Shown piece by piece: positions 8,097 to 17,871 of a DNA stretch of 51,543 nt. The translations under genes were made by a program, and so were the position numbers. The DNA comes from Helicobacter kayseriensis. GTDB taxonomy: Bacteria > Campylobacterota > Campylobacteria > Campylobacterales > Helicobacteraceae. The stretch is from contig NZ_JAJTNB010000010.1 of assembly GCF_021300655.1 (NCBI RefSeq), forward strand, positions 1 to 51,543, written 5' to 3'. The notes under the pieces were generated by a model. That model saw only the letters and a list, made by a program, of their open reading frames with translations, was not told where the DNA came from and searched no databases. The stretch's first letter is position 1; every line of letters begins with the position of its first letter.

Positions 8097-8921
8097 TTAT
8101 AGAGCTTCTATTGCTCTCTTCACATTTTGAATAATCCAATCTGGAGTTGAAGCTCCAGCACTTAAACCACATATTTTTTTGCCCACAAACCATTTCTTAT
8201 TTAAATTCTTCTCATCTTCAATCAAATAGCTATCCTTGCAATATTCTTTTGCAATATTAAGCAACTGTTGCGTGTTTGATGATGTCAATCCCCCAACAAT
8301 CACCATAATATCCACCTCTTTAGCAAGTTTTCTTGTAGCATCTTGATTTTGAAAAGTTGCATTACATATAGTATTGAACACTCTTGTTTCATAAGCACAG
8401 CACATCAAAAAATGTGCTATTTCTAAAAATTTACTTGTTTGCTTTGTTGTTTGAGAAATCAAAGCAACGCGTTTAAGAATCTTCTTTTCTTTCAATTCTT
8501 CAAGATTTCCTACAACAATAACTGGCGTACTTGAATAGCTCATCACACTTTTAACTTCTGGGTGATCAATATCTCCAAAAATAATAATTTGATATCCCTG
8601 ATCACTCATCTCTTCAACAATTTTTTGAGGTTTAGTAACATAAGGGCATGTCGCATCGGTTATGGAGATATTTTTTTGACGCAGGCTCAAAAGATCATTT
8701 TTGGGGATTCCATGTGTACGCACAATCACCTGATCTCCGCTCTTTAACTCATTAAGACTTTGAGCCAAACGTACACCAAAAGAGTTTTTCAATCTCTCAA
8801 TTTCTTTAGGATTATGGATAAGAGCCCCAAAGGTAACTCCTCCTCGACTTCTTTCTGCAATCTTTATTGCCCTTTTGACACCAAAACAAAATCCATAACT
8901 TTCAGCTAAACGCACTTCCAC
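8097..8921 (-). CDS. ispH: 4-hydroxy-3-methylbut-2-enyl diphosphate reductase
   Basis: IspH (LytB) performs the last step of the MEP isoprenoid pathway, reducing HMBPP to IPP and DMAPP with an iron-sulfur cluster. The three cluster cysteines are visible: Cys12 in YGFCFGVKRAI, Cys92 in DATCPYVTK and Cys186 in NTICNATFQNQ. The GGLTSSNTQQL substrate motif follows. Length is 274. The start is a GTG preceded by AAGGAG at good spacing. It lies 3 bp after aroA, in the order aroA-ispH-rpsA also known from H. pylori. Confidence 0.97.
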   Translation of the reverse strand: MEVRLAESYGFCFGVKRAIKIAERSRGGVTFGALIHNPKEIERLKNSFGVRLAQSLNELKSGDQVIVRTHGIPKNDLLSLRQKNISITDATCPYVTKPQKIVEEMSDQGYQIIIFGDIDHPEVKSVMSYSSTPVIVVGNLEELKEKKILKRVALISQTTKQTSKFLEIAHFLMCCAYETRVFNTICNATFQNQDATRKLAKEVDIMVIVGGLTSSNTQQLLNIAKEYCKDSYLIEDEKNLNKKWFVGKKICGLSAGASTPDWIIQNVKRAIEAL

Positions 8922-8924
8922 AAT

Positions 8925-10193
8925 TCACTCCTTAAAATCAGTAAAAAATTTCAAAAACTCAAAATACCTAGGAAAAGAGATCTGAACACATTCCATTCCT
9001 CGCACTTCAATCCTTCTTCTAATACCCACAAGAGCAAAGCTCATCGCAATTCTGTGATCTCCATAGCTTTGCACAACTCCATCTTGAAATTCTCCTCCCT
9101 TAATTTCCATCCCATCATCAAATTCTCCAACCTCAATTCCTAGTTGTTTTAAATTCAAAACCATTGTAGCAATTCGATCACTTTCTTTAAACCGCAATTC
9201 CTGTGCATGGCGTATGATACTAGTCCCCTTAGCACAGGCCATTGCAATACAAAGAGCGGGAATCTCATCAATCATCCAAGATAAATGAGTTGAAACCTCA
9301 ACCCCCCTCAATTCACTTGATCTTACATATATATTTCCTATCGTCTCCAAACCATCCTCAACCACTTCATAATCCAATTGCGCACCCATTTTCTTCAAAA
9401 TTTCAAAAGCATAAATGCGCGTTGGATTGAGCAATACTTGCGAAACTTTTAATTCAACGCAACTAGAAATCAAACACGCCACAACAAGAAACATAACACT
9501 TGAAGGATCATTTGGAATCTTTATTTTGTAAGAAGGAAGCAAACAAGTCAAAGGAGAAATACAAATCTGATTTTGCAGATGAGTAATTTTTGCACCCAAA
9601 TGGGTCAAAAAACGCTCTGTGTGATTTCTGCTCAACTCATCTTCGCTGTATTTGCTTTCCCCATTTGCACACAAGGCAGCAAGGATAAAAGCACTCTTAA
9701 CCTGAGCAGAAGAAACCTCGCTATGATATTCAATCCCCCTAAGCTGAGAATTTCCCCTCAAAACAAAAGGAGCATATGGAGATGAAATACTAGCCCCCAT
9801 TAATTCAAGCGGAGTTTTGATTCTCTGCATTGGCCTCTGTCTAAGACTTTTATCCCCATCAAAGAGAAATTGACCAGATTTAGAAGACAAAAGTCCGGCA
9901 AACAAACGCATTGTTGTGCCAGAATTAAGACACTGCAAATTTGCTTGTTGCGGAATCTCTTTGGGAGATTCGATGAAAATGCGTTGATTTTTCTTTTGCA
10001 CTTTAGCGCCCAAAGTCTTTGCAATTTGCAAAGTAGCATATGTATCCTGAGAATCAAGAAAATTTTCAATTTCGCTTCTACCTTGAGTTAGAAATGAAAA
10101 AATAATACTTCGATGAGAGAGGGACTTATCAGGAGAAACCCGATCAAATTCTAAACATTGAAAATTTGAGCGGGTTTTTGGGAGAAAAATCAT
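8925..10193 (-). CDS. aroA: 3-phosphoshikimate 1-carboxyvinyltransferase (EPSP synthase)
   Basis: AroA joins phosphoenolpyruvate and shikimate-3-phosphate in aromatic amino acid synthesis. Hallmarks in the 422 residues are DKSLSHRSIIFSF near residue 25, the PEP-binding LNSGTTMRLFAGLL, SAQVKSAFILAAL, and RFKESDRIATM in the C-terminal half, followed by SYGDHRIAMSFAL. The ATG overlaps the pheT stop (ATGA), suggesting coupling. It is complete at both ends. Confidence 0.96.
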   Translation of the reverse strand: MIFLPKTRSNFQCLEFDRVSPDKSLSHRSIIFSFLTQGRSEIENFLDSQDTYATLQIAKTLGAKVQKKNQRIFIESPKEIPQQANLQCLNSGTTMRLFAGLLSSKSGQFLFDGDKSLRQRPMQRIKTPLELMGASISSPYAPFVLRGNSQLRGIEYHSEVSSAQVKSAFILAALCANGESKYSEDELSRNHTERFLTHLGAKITHLQNQICISPLTCLLPSYKIKIPNDPSSVMFLVVACLISSCVELKVSQVLLNPTRIYAFEILKKMGAQLDYEVVEDGLETIGNIYVRSSELRGVEVSTHLSWMIDEIPALCIAMACAKGTSIIRHAQELRFKESDRIATMVLNLKQLGIEVGEFDDGMEIKGGEFQDGVVQSYGDHRIAMSFALVGIRRRIEVRGMECVQISFPRYFEFLKFFTDFKE

Positions 10194-12538
10194 TGACGCA
10201 AGCTCGCTCCCAATTTCTCCTCTAAGACCTCAAGAATACTTTGCATGCTACGATTAAGCTCCTCTTCTTGAAGTGTCTTATCCATCGATTGAAGAATAAA
10301 GCGAATGCTTAGGGCAACTTTTGTCCCTAGATTTTCATTTTTATATAAATCAAGAGGATAAAACGAAACAAGATTCTCAACCTTTGCATGATTGATGACT
10401 TCCTTCACCTTTGCAAAACTCACACAAGAATCAATCATAATCGTCAAATCCCTCATACTTGCCTGAAATTTTGAAAACTCAGGTCGCTTATGATTTTTTT
10501 CTTGCAAAAGAGGTTTTAAAAGCATCTCACAGACATAACCCTCTCCAAATCCCCCATAGGGATTAAGCTTTCCAAGATATCCGATTCTTTTTCCCTCCCT
10601 TACAATCCATGCAGATTGATAAGGATGCAAAAGCTTAGAATTTAAGGGGTGATCTTTCATTTGCTCCAATTCAAACTCTCCAATAATATTAATAAGGGTC
10701 GAAGCAAAACTATACAAATCCCACACGATACCTTTTGAGTGAGGAAAAGATTCTATTTCTTTATACTGATTGACAACAAATGCAATTCTCTCAACCTCTT
10801 CTCGCCAAGAGTTATAACAAATACCACTCTCACACAATGCAATTGCCTTGAAACCAAAATTTTCGTTTCTTGCAATACTTTCAAGCATTGCAGGTATCAG
10901 TGAGGTTCTAAGCGTATTGAGCTCATTAGTGATTGGATTTAAGATATCAAGTCCAGCATCAACTGTCTCAAATCCCAAGTCTTGCAATTGTTGTCTCTGC
11001 ACAAAAACATAATGCAATGTTTCACAAAATCCTAAAGCTGTTGCTTTTTTGATCAAATTCCTTTTTTGCTTAAAGTCAAAATAACATTGGTTGTCCCCCA
11101 TAGGTTGCTCTTTGAAAACCAATGGAGTATTACTAATGCGATCAATCCCATAAAAACGCAAAATTTCCTCTGCAACATCTTGAATACTTTTGATGTCATG
11201 GCGATAAAATGGAGGAAAGGCCATAAAAAATGTATCATCACAACTAGCCTCGATTCTAAACCCTATCTTTTTTAAAAGGTTTGTTACCTCTTCCTTGCAA
11301 ATCTCTTGTCCAACGATTAAATTAATCGCTTCAAATGTTGCTTTGATTCCAACACCTTGCCCCTCATGTATTACACTATGATGACTTGAATACACTTCAA
11401 TTTGCGTGTATTGAATCAAATAATCACACAAATATTGCATCCCCAAAAGCAAATCAGGATTGCTTCCTCTTGTGCTTTTATAAGTCATTGCAGAATCTAA
11501 AGCAAGATCTTTGTTTTGATAAATAATCTCAGAAACAATCAAAGGATCAATAAAACTTGCTTCCAACACAACCTTTTGATCTTGCAAGAAATCTTTTTTG
11601 ATCATTGGGCTAATGCCCACGGCTATCTGCCCCCCCAAACCACATACATAATCAATCCCACTCTCATTCTTAAGTAAAATCTCACCTTTTGCACAAGATT
11701 CCATATCACAAAAGTACTCAAAAGGATAAATTCTCAAAAGCACTCCAACATTATGCATTGCATATTCCAAAACATCTTGCAAGTTGTGCTGAATGGGCAA
11801 ATCACAAAGCCCCAAAGAAAGCACAACCTCAAGCGGAGCAGAAACCTGCTTTAGATGAGCCACTTTATAGAGCACAGAAGATGAAAAATGCCCCTCATTT
11901 GTAATCTGCAACACTCGTCCAATCCCCAATACAAGATTTTCATCGCGATAAGTCTTTAATCGCAAAGGGATTCCAAAGGCCACACTCAAATCTCGCGCAA
12001 CGCCCAAAACACTCAAGCAATCTCCTCGGTTGGGCGTAAGTCCTAGCTCAAGGATAAAATTATCAAAAATATGATAAGTGTTCAATGCCCTTCCAAGCTT
12101 TAACTCTCCAATGCTCTCATCTAAGACCATAATCCCATCATTCACTTTAGGAAAACCCAATTCAGCACTTGAGCATAGCATCCCGCAACTTTCAACTCCC
12201 CTTAATTGCGTAGGACGTATCAAAAGCTCTCCCTTTGGTGTTTGAAGCCTTGATCCCTCTAAAGCCACAGCTACAAATTGATCTTCTTCTACATTAGATG
12301 CTCCACAAACAATCTGCAATCTTTGTATTCCAACATCCACATCGCACACGCTCAACTTATCTGCATCTGGATGTTTCCTTTTGCTCAATACCTTTCCAAC
12401 AACAACTCCATTAGGAACTCTTAATTCTGCAAAGGATTCTACTTCTAAGCCAATTTTATTAAGTTCTCTTAAAAGATCTTCCTTGCAAATTCCCTGCAAG
12501 GAAATAAATTGTTCCAATAAATGTTTTGTAACCTTCAT
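10190..12538 (-). CDS. pheT: Phenylalanyl-tRNA synthetase beta subunit
   Basis: This is the large subunit of the heterotetrameric synthetase. It carries tRNA binding and editing. The 782 residues show an N-terminal EMAP/TRBD-like domain (about 39-150: VVVGKVLSKRKHPDADKLSVC, QIVCGASNV), the B3/B4 editing region, a B5 domain with FPPFYRHDIKSIQDVAEEILRFYG, and a C-terminal ferredoxin-like anticodon domain (SKFQASMRDLTIMI to EVLEEKLGASLR). It starts 4 bp after pheS and ends overlapping aroA. A C7 run at 11630-11636 falls in an ordinary Gly-Gly codon context. Confidence 0.97.
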   Translation of the reverse strand: MKVTKHLLEQFISLQGICKEDLLRELNKIGLEVESFAELRVPNGVVVGKVLSKRKHPDADKLSVCDVDVGIQRLQIVCGASNVEEDQFVAVALEGSRLQTPKGELLIRPTQLRGVESCGMLCSSAELGFPKVNDGIMVLDESIGELKLGRALNTYHIFDNFILELGLTPNRGDCLSVLGVARDLSVAFGIPLRLKTYRDENLVLGIGRVLQITNEGHFSSSVLYKVAHLKQVSAPLEVVLSLGLCDLPIQHNLQDVLEYAMHNVGVLLRIYPFEYFCDMESCAKGEILLKNESGIDYVCGLGGQIAVGISPMIKKDFLQDQKVVLEASFIDPLIVSEIIYQNKDLALDSAMTYKSTRGSNPDLLLGMQYLCDYLIQYTQIEVYSSHHSVIHEGQGVGIKATFEAINLIVGQEICKEEVTNLLKKIGFRIEASCDDTFFMAFPPFYRHDIKSIQDVAEEILRFYGIDRISNTPLVFKEQPMGDNQCYFDFKQKRNLIKKATALGFCETLHYVFVQRQQLQDLGFETVDAGLDILNPITNELNTLRTSLIPAMLESIARNENFGFKAIALCESGICYNSWREEVERIAFVVNQYKEIESFPHSKGIVWDLYSFASTLINIIGEFELEQMKDHPLNSKLLHPYQSAWIVREGKRIGYLGKLNPYGGFGEGYVCEMLLKPLLQEKNHKRPEFSKFQASMRDLTIMIDSCVSFAKVKEVINHAKVENLVSFYPLDLYKNENLGTKVALSIRFILQSMDKTLQEEELNRSMQSILEVLEEKLGASLRQ

Positions 12539-12542
12539 CGCT

Positions 12543-13532
12543 TTACCCTATCACTCTTAAATCTGCTTCAAAAAAACTGCGTAAATCATTGATTCCATAA
12601 TAAAGCATTGCAAAACGCTCAACACCCAAACCAAATGCATAACCACTTACATCTTTATACCCAACAGATTCAAAAACAGCATGATTGACAATCCCACACC
12701 CCAACACTTCAAGCCATCCCGTATGAGAGCAAACCCTACAGCCATCTCCCTTGCAAAAAACACAACTAATATCCACCTCTGCGCTTGGTTCTGTAAAAGG
12801 GAAAAAGCTTGATCTAAAACGCACAACAATATCGCCAAAAATATATTTCAAAAAGTCTTCTAAAATCAACTTAAGATGAGAAAATCCGACTTTTCCATAA
12901 GAATCTACAACCAATCCCTCCACTTGATGAAACATAGGAGAATGTGTCAGATCATAATCACGCCTAAAAACGGCTCCAGGAGCGATAATTTTCAAAGGAG
13001 GAGTTTTTTTCTTCATAACATGAATTTGCACAGGAGAAGTGTGAGTTCTTAGCAACTTTCCATCTTGGGTATAAAAAGTATCTTGCATATCTCTTGCTGG
13101 ATGGAATTTTGGAATATTGAGTGCTTCAAAATTATGAAAGTCATCCTCCACCAATCCCCCCTCGCAAAGCTCGAAATTCAACGCAATAAAATAATCTATA
13201 ATTTTCTCAATCATTAAATTGACATAATGTTCTTTCCCTCTCCTTTGCCCAACGAACAAACTTACATCAATATTTTCTTCCTGTAATTTCTGAGCAAGTT
13301 CAAGAGTTCTAATCTCCCCTTTCTTTGCCTCAAACAATGCTTCAAAATCTTGTTTAAATAAATTTAGCTCTTTAGCTCTGCTTTGTTTTGCCTCCCCGTT
13401 TAGATTCTTAAGGTCAGCAAACGCAAGGGTTAAAATCCCCTTTTTTCCAACCACTTCAACTTTTAATTTTTCCAAATCTTGCGAATTTGCAACGGATTGA
13501 ATTTTTTCTTTTATTGATTGAATATCGATCAT
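12543..13532 (-). CDS. pheS: Phenylalanyl-tRNA synthetase alpha subunit
   Basis: PheS holds the class II catalytic core that charges tRNA(Phe). In the 329 residues, the first 90 or so form a coiled-coil arm ([20 protein letters not shown] onward). The core follows, with [21 protein letters not shown] (motif 2 region), a cysteine cluster [17 protein letters not shown], and motif 3 [10 protein letters not shown] near the C-terminus. It is the first gene of the pheS-pheT-aroA-ispH run. AAGGA lies 9 bp upstream of the ATG. Confidence 0.97.
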   Translation of the reverse strand: MIDIQSIKEKIQSVANSQDLEKLKVEVVGKKGILTLAFADLKNLNGEAKQSRAKELNLFKQDFEALFEAKKGEIRTLELAQKLQEENIDVSLFVGQRRGKEHYVNLMIEKIIDYFIALNFELCEGGLVEDDFHNFEALNIPKFHPARDMQDTFYTQDGKLLRTHTSPVQIHVMKKKTPPLKIIAPGAVFRRDYDLTHSPMFHQVEGLVVDSYGKVGFSHLKLILEDFLKYIFGDIVVRFRSSFFPFTEPSAEVDISCVFCKGDGCRVCSHTGWLEVLGCGIVNHAVFESVGYKDVSGYAFGLGVERFAMLYYGINDLRSFFEADLRVIG

Positions 13533-13564
13533 TGAGATTGTCCTTAAGTTTCAAAAAATAGTGC

Positions 13565-13570
13565 TAGGAT
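13565..13570 (+). promoter_or_regulatory. Extended -10 element for the HIT gene
   Basis: TGCTAGGAT, a TGn-extended -10, lies about 41 bp upstream of the ATG at 13611, in the divergent gap with pheS. It is a weak match to the hexamer but has the extension. Confidence 0.35.
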
Positions 13571-13610
13571 TTTAAAAAATCTAATTTTATATCAAAAAGG
13601 TTGGAAAACA

Positions 13611-13946
13611 ATGAGCTCAATTTTTACAAAAATTATCAATGGAGAGATTCCATCAAACAAAGTATTAGAGAATCAAACCTGTATCGCTATTCACGATATC
13701 TCACCACAGGCTCCCATTCATATTCTTATCATTCCCAAAAAAGAAATCAAAGATTTTCAAGAACTTGATTTGCAAACCATGAATGAACTCATGATGTTTA
13801 TTCAAGAAGTTGCACAAAAATTGGGACTAGACCAAAGCGGTTATCGCCTCATTACCAATGTCGGAAAAGATGGTGGCCAAGAGATCCCTCATCTTCATTT
13901 TCATCTTTTGGGTGGTGCAAAACTTAAGTGGGAAAAGTTAGCTTAA
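13611..13946 (+). CDS. HIT family nucleotide-binding protein (HinT-like)
   Basis: This is a short histidine-triad hydrolase of 111 residues, likely cleaving nucleoside phosphoramidates. It opens with SIFTKIINGEIPSNKVLE and has the family's HILIIPKKEI strand. The triad is IPHLHFHLLGG, giving H-x-H-x-H near residue 101. The C-terminus ends ten residues after the triad, normal for HinT. The cellular substrate is unknown. The 3' end overlaps convergent hemW by 9 bp. Confidence 0.93.
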   Translation: MSSIFTKIINGEIPSNKVLENQTCIAIHDISPQAPIHILIIPKKEIKDFQELDLQTMNELMMFIQEVAQKLGLDQSGYRLITNVGKDGGQEIPHLHFHLLGGAKLKWEKLA

Positions 13947-14969
13947 CCACAAAGCAATTTCATCTGCCAAGAAAAAATCTGTGGCGATGAGATGATGACC
14001 TTGGATAAAACACTTCTTTTCGCTAAGTAAAATTTCGCTTTTTTGAGGGCAAATATCATCAAGTGATACCCCATACTCGCATCGAAGACCCAAAAAAATC
14101 CGCTCAAATTGCCTCTCTTTTTCTGTTAAAAATTCTTTGTATTTATGCGTGGGATTCTGAATATAGCTTGGAATATGCTTACTCCCCCAAAATCTTATAT
14201 TACCAACACATCCTACTCCACCAGCTCCACACCCTATATAATCCTCCCCCCTCCAATAAGCTAAATTATGCTGAGATTTCCTAGATTTAAAATAGTTTGA
14301 CACCTCATACTGTATAAATCCAATATCCTCTAACATCTCCCTTATATCAAAGGAATAGTCTTTTTCGGAAAGTTGGGGAGGGTTTTGATAAAACCTTGAT
14401 CCCTTATCAATACTCAAAGCATAAGCAGAAAGATGCGAAATTTCAAGCTCTTTGGCAAGTCTCACTTCTTCTTTTAAAGCTGTGAGCGTATCAAGAGGAG
14501 TGTTATACATCAAATCAATACTGATATTATCAATCCCCGCCTTTTTGACCATCTCAACTGCAGAAAAAATGTCATAACTCTTATGATCTCTTTGCAAAAA
14601 ATCAAGCTTTGTATCAAAAAAACTCTGCACGCCTAGGCTAATGCGATTAGCACCCATACCTTTCAGTGCATTGCACCATGAAAGACTCACAAGATTTGGA
14701 TTGCACTCAAGAGTAATTTCACATTGCCCAAGATCAATAAAGCAATCAAGAAATGCAAAGATCTTTTCATATAAGGCCTCATTCAAAATATTGGGAGTTC
14801 CCCCTCCAAAATAAATGCTAGAAAAATCTTGTTTTTGAATCTGAGATTGCAAATCCAAAAGCAATGCATCGACATATTTTTCATGCAAGTGCTGATCTGA
14901 ATCTGTTGAATTAAATGCACAATAACCACATTTGCTCATACAAAATGGAATATGAATATATAAAGTCAC
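13938..14969 (-). CDS. hemW: HemW-type radical SAM protein (heme chaperone-like)
   Basis: The radical SAM motif C10-x3-C14-x2-C17 is in HIPFCMSKCGYCAF. The residue after the next position is Phe, not the fourth Cys seen in true HemN, and the HemW hallmark HNLAYW is present (HNLAYWRGEDYIGCGAGG). These point to HemW, a heme-binding protein linked to heme insertion, rather than coproporphyrinogen oxidase, although annotation often says HemN. Length is 343. The start is a GTG after AGGAG. From memory, the same neighbours (hemW, rppH, lysC, hobA) occur in H. pylori. Confidence 0.9.
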   Translation of the reverse strand: MTLYIHIPFCMSKCGYCAFNSTDSDQHLHEKYVDALLLDLQSQIQKQDFSSIYFGGGTPNILNEALYEKIFAFLDCFIDLGQCEITLECNPNLVSLSWCNALKGMGANRISLGVQSFFDTKLDFLQRDHKSYDIFSAVEMVKKAGIDNISIDLMYNTPLDTLTALKEEVRLAKELEISHLSAYALSIDKGSRFYQNPPQLSEKDYSFDIREMLEDIGFIQYEVSNYFKSRKSQHNLAYWRGEDYIGCGAGGVGCVGNIRFWGSKHIPSYIQNPTHKYKEFLTEKERQFERIFLGLRCEYGVSLDDICPQKSEILLSEKKCFIQGHHLIATDFFLADEIALWLS

Positions 14970-15019
14970 ACAAGACTCCTAAAATCCTTCAATAATTATG
15001 TTTTAATTCCTTATTTATT

Positions 15020-15025
15020 ATTCTA
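15020..15025 (-). promoter_or_regulatory. Extended -10 element for hemW
   Basis: The minus strand reads TGTTAGAAT, an extended -10, about 51 bp before the hemW GTG. The divergent rppH gene starts about 49 bp away on the other side; I see only weak -10-like AT-rich sequence for it. Confidence 0.4.
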
Positions 15026-15073
15026 ACAAACAATTAAAAGCCAAATGAAAGTCCAATTTTACAAGGAGGAAGA

Positions 15074-15544
15074 ATGAACAAAAGATACAGACCCAATGTC
15101 TCAGCAGTGATTCTCTCCTCAGAATACCCAAAAAAATGCGAAATCTTTATCGCTAAACGTATTGATATGAAAGATATATGGCAATTTCCTCAAGGAGGAA
15201 TTGATCAAGGAGAAAATCCCCAAGAAGCCCTCAAAAGAGAGCTAAAAGAAGAAATAGGCACTAATGCAATTGAGATTCTTGCTCAATACCCTCAATGGAT
15301 CAATTACGATTTTCCATCTTCAGTAGCTCACAAATTTTATCCCTTTGATGGACAAAGTCAAAAATACTTTCTTGTGCGCCTCAAATCAAATGCACTCATC
15401 AATATTGCTACACCTGTTCCAGAATTTAGCGAATACGCTTTTGTAGAATTTGACAAAATCTTTGATAGGATAAAACACTTCAAAAAACCTATTTATAAAC
15501 AAGTCTTAGATTATTTCAAGAAAGAAGGATTTTTATCATGCTGA
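15074..15544 (+). CDS. rppH: RNA pyrophosphohydrolase (Nudix family)
   Basis: RppH removes pyrophosphate from mRNA 5' ends and dinucleoside polyphosphates. The complete Nudix box is seen as GGIDQGENPQEALKRELKEE followed by IGT (about residues 40-62). The N-terminal YRPNVSAVILSSEYPKKCEI and FPQGG match RppH rather than other Nudix proteins. Length is 156, close to the family. A very strong AAGGAGGA precedes the ATG. It overlaps lysC by 7 bp, so it heads the rppH-lysC-hobA-holB-folP operon. Confidence 0.95.
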   Translation: MNKRYRPNVSAVILSSEYPKKCEIFIAKRIDMKDIWQFPQGGIDQGENPQEALKRELKEEIGTNAIEILAQYPQWINYDFPSSVAHKFYPFDGQSQKYFLVRLKSNALINIATPVPEFSEYAFVEFDKIFDRIKHFKKPIYKQVLDYFKKEGFLSC

Positions 15545-16755
15545 TTGTCCAAAAATATGGTGGAACAAGCGTGGGAACTTGTGAGAGAATCGAAAATGTC
15601 GCCCAAAGAGTTATTAATGCTAAAGAGCAAGGGAATCAGGTCGTAGTTGTTGTTTCTGCAATGAGTGGAGAAACAGACAAACTAGTCCAATTTTCACAAA
15701 ATTTTTGCCACTCTTCCTACCCTCTCCCCAATCCACGAGAATGTGATGTAATTTTAAGCAGTGGAGAACAAGTCACAAGAGCTCTACTTGCAATCGCCCT
15801 TGAATCAAAAGGTTATAAAGCGATTTCTTTAAGCGGGCAAGAAGCTGGGATTGTAACGGATTTTATGCACACTAAAGCACGCATTGAAAAAATTCATACA
15901 CAAAAAATTTGCACACTCTTAGAGCAAAACTATATTGTCATTGTTGCAGGCTTCCAAGGGGCAACCCTTCAGGGAGAAATTACAACACTAGGACGAGGAG
16001 GAAGTGACCTTTCTGCTGTAGCTTTAGCTGGTGCACTAAGAGCTGATAAATGTGAAATTTATACAGATGTGGATGGGGTATATACCACAGATCCTCGAAT
16101 TGAACCAAAAGCAAAAAAAATCGATAGAATTAGCTATGAAGAAATGTTAGAACTTGCAAGCATGGGAGCAAAGGTGCTTCTCAATCGTTCTGTTGAAATG
16201 GCCAAAAAACTCAATGTCAATCTTATTACACGCAACTCATTTAGCGAAAATGAAGGAACCTTAATTACAAGAGAGGAAAATATTATGGAACAACCTATTG
16301 TCAGTGGTATCGCGCTAGATAAAAATCAAGCTCGCATTAGTATCATTGATCTCAATGATGAGCCTGGAATTGCAGCAAAAATCTTTGAATCTCTTTCCAA
16401 AGTTTCAATCAATGTCGATATGATTGTCCAAACTATCGGGCGAGATGGCAAGACAGATCTAGATTTCACAATTCCTAAAACAGAAGTAACGCAAGCCCAA
16501 CAAGTTTTACAAGATTTCTCACATCTCTTTGAAAAACTAGAATATGACTGCAATATTGCTAAAGTTTCCATTGTGGGCGTTGGGATGAAGTCTCACTCCG
16601 GTGTTGCAAGTCTATGCTTCAAGGCAATGGCGCAAGAAAATATCAATATTATGATGATTGGAACAAGCGAAATTAAAATCTCAATGATCATTGAAGATAG
16701 GCATGCCCAAAAAGCAGTTAGAGCTCTTCACGCCACCTATCAACTCGACCAATAA
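15538..16755 (+). CDS. lysC: Aspartokinase
   Basis: LysC phosphorylates aspartate in the route to lysine, diaminopimelate, threonine and methionine. In 405 residues it shows the kinase motif VQKYGGTSVGTCERI (3-17), VVVVSAMSGETDKL, GRGGSDLSAVALA, the YTDVDGVYTTDPRI loop, and two C-terminal ACT domains (from about 265; GIAAKIFESLSKVSINVDMI and GVASLCFKAMAQENINIMMI) that normally bind lysine or threonine for feedback control. The start overlaps rppH and the stop lies one base before hobA. Confidence 0.96.
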   Translation: MLIVQKYGGTSVGTCERIENVAQRVINAKEQGNQVVVVVSAMSGETDKLVQFSQNFCHSSYPLPNPRECDVILSSGEQVTRALLAIALESKGYKAISLSGQEAGIVTDFMHTKARIEKIHTQKICTLLEQNYIVIVAGFQGATLQGEITTLGRGGSDLSAVALAGALRADKCEIYTDVDGVYTTDPRIEPKAKKIDRISYEEMLELASMGAKVLLNRSVEMAKKLNVNLITRNSFSENEGTLITREENIMEQPIVSGIALDKNQARISIIDLNDEPGIAAKIFESLSKVSINVDMIVQTIGRDGKTDLDFTIPKTEVTQAQQVLQDFSHLFEKLEYDCNIAKVSIVGVGMKSHSGVASLCFKAMAQENINIMMIGTSEIKISMIIEDRHAQKAVRALHATYQLDQ

Positions 16756-16756
16756 A

Positions 16757-17290
16757 ATGGAAAAGATTTCAGATTGGATGCTTAAAACCATCCGAGAAGA
16801 AAACAATCACGGTTTTCTAAGTGGATGGCTTGAGGAGGAGCGCTTCAAATGGACAAAGCTTGTTTCTAACACCTTAACGCGCATTATGCAAGAAACAAGT
16901 TTTCTTGTGGTTTGCGATAGCCAAAGAGAATGGTTTAAATCCTATATTTTAAGCCATATTAATCATCATAAAAATCGCCCTTTTGTTCCTATCCTAGATT
17001 TCACCCTTCTCCCCAAAGATTCACAAGAGACACAAAACATCAAAGATATGCTAGATATTGCCTATAAAGACTATGCCTTTTTTTATATTGGCAAACGCAA
17101 CAATGCTCTTGCTGAACTTGCTATTGGACATGAAAATAGCTTTTTGTGGATTTTAGATGAATCACTTCAAGATGCTTTTTGTTTAAATTCTACTCATCCA
17201 ATGCTTGATTTTAGACTCTTGCAACTTTATAAAATCTTTGATCTTGCATTAAGTGCTTGTATTTTCGGAAAAATCGAACTGGAAAGCTAA
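16757..17290 (+). CDS. hobA: HobA, DnaA-binding replication initiation regulator
   Basis: HobA is an essential partner of DnaA in the Campylobacterota that helps DnaA assemble at oriC, a functional relative of DiaA. The call rests on length (177; about 180 in H. pylori), on an N-terminus of WMLKTIREENNHGFLSGWLE followed by EERFKW, and on position between lysC and holB, where H. pylori hobA lies. ATG 16757 is chosen rather than an in-frame ATG at 16691 inside lysC. It overlaps holB by one base. I inferred the family from memory of the sequence and context. Confidence 0.85.
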   Translation: MEKISDWMLKTIREENNHGFLSGWLEEERFKWTKLVSNTLTRIMQETSFLVVCDSQREWFKSYILSHINHHKNRPFVPILDFTLLPKDSQETQNIKDMLDIAYKDYAFFYIGKRNNALAELAIGHENSFLWILDESLQDAFCLNSTHPMLDFRLLQLYKIFDLALSACIFGKIELES

Positions 17291-17871
17291 TGGGGAAAAT
17301 CTATCTCACTCGTGAAACACAGACCATTCTTGAAAAATTTCCCCAAGATACCCTTAGAATATTTGAAACAGAGGAGTTTAAGATCGCGCACGCAAAAGAA
17401 GTGATCAATGAGGCCTATGTTTTTGAAAAACAAAATAAAACCATTGCAATCATTTCTAAAATTTTCAACATTGAAGCCCAAAACGCACTTCTAAAAATTC
17501 TAGAAGAGCCACCTCAAGGAGTGGAATTTCTCATCTTTACAATAAACAAAAATGCTCTTCTTCCCACCATTAGATCTAGAATGCAAATCATCAACCTTCT
17601 TTGCAAAACTCCCATTGCTCCTCTCAATCTAAATCTCACAAACCTTACCCTTAGGGATATTTATGATTTTTTAAAATCTTTAGATTCTCTTCCTAGGACA
17701 CAATCCAAAGAAGTGATTCAATCACTCCTTAAAAGCATTCAAGAATCCAAAATCAAGCTCCCACAAAAGGAGTTGGATTTTTTCAATACGGCTATACAAG
17801 CCAACATTTATTATGAAAAACTACATCATATTTTGTTGCCGATTTTACTTTATTTGGTGGAAAATAAATGA
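17290..17871 (+). CDS. holB: DNA polymerase III delta' subunit (HolB)
   Basis: HolB is part of the clamp loader. The 193 residues contain the family's strongest motif, NIEAQNALLKILEEPPQGVEFLIF, then TRSRMQIINL (reading IRSRMQIINL), the sensor-like region. No Walker A is seen, as expected for delta'. It is shorter than E. coli HolB, as in other members of this phylum. ATG 17290 is used, overlapping the hobA TAA; the in-frame ATG at 17257 lies inside hobA. It ends in an ATGA overlap with folP. Confidence 0.85.
   Translation: MGKIYLTRETQTILEKFPQDTLRIFETEEFKIAHAKEVINEAYVFEKQNKTIAIISKIFNIEAQNALLKILEEPPQGVEFLIFTINKNALLPTIRSRMQIINLLCKTPIAPLNLNLTNLTLRDIYDFLKSLDSLPRTQSKEVIQSLLKSIQESKIKLPQKELDFFNTAIQANIYYEKLHHILLPILLYLVENK

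Noticed and set aside
11630-11636. C7 run in pheT as a phase-variation switch
   Set aside because: It encodes ordinary Gly-Gly in an essential gene. A frame switch there would be lethal, and the run is short.
13938-14969. HemN (oxygen-independent coproporphyrinogen III oxidase)
   Set aside because: The fourth motif Cys of HemN is absent and HNLAYW is present, pointing to HemW.
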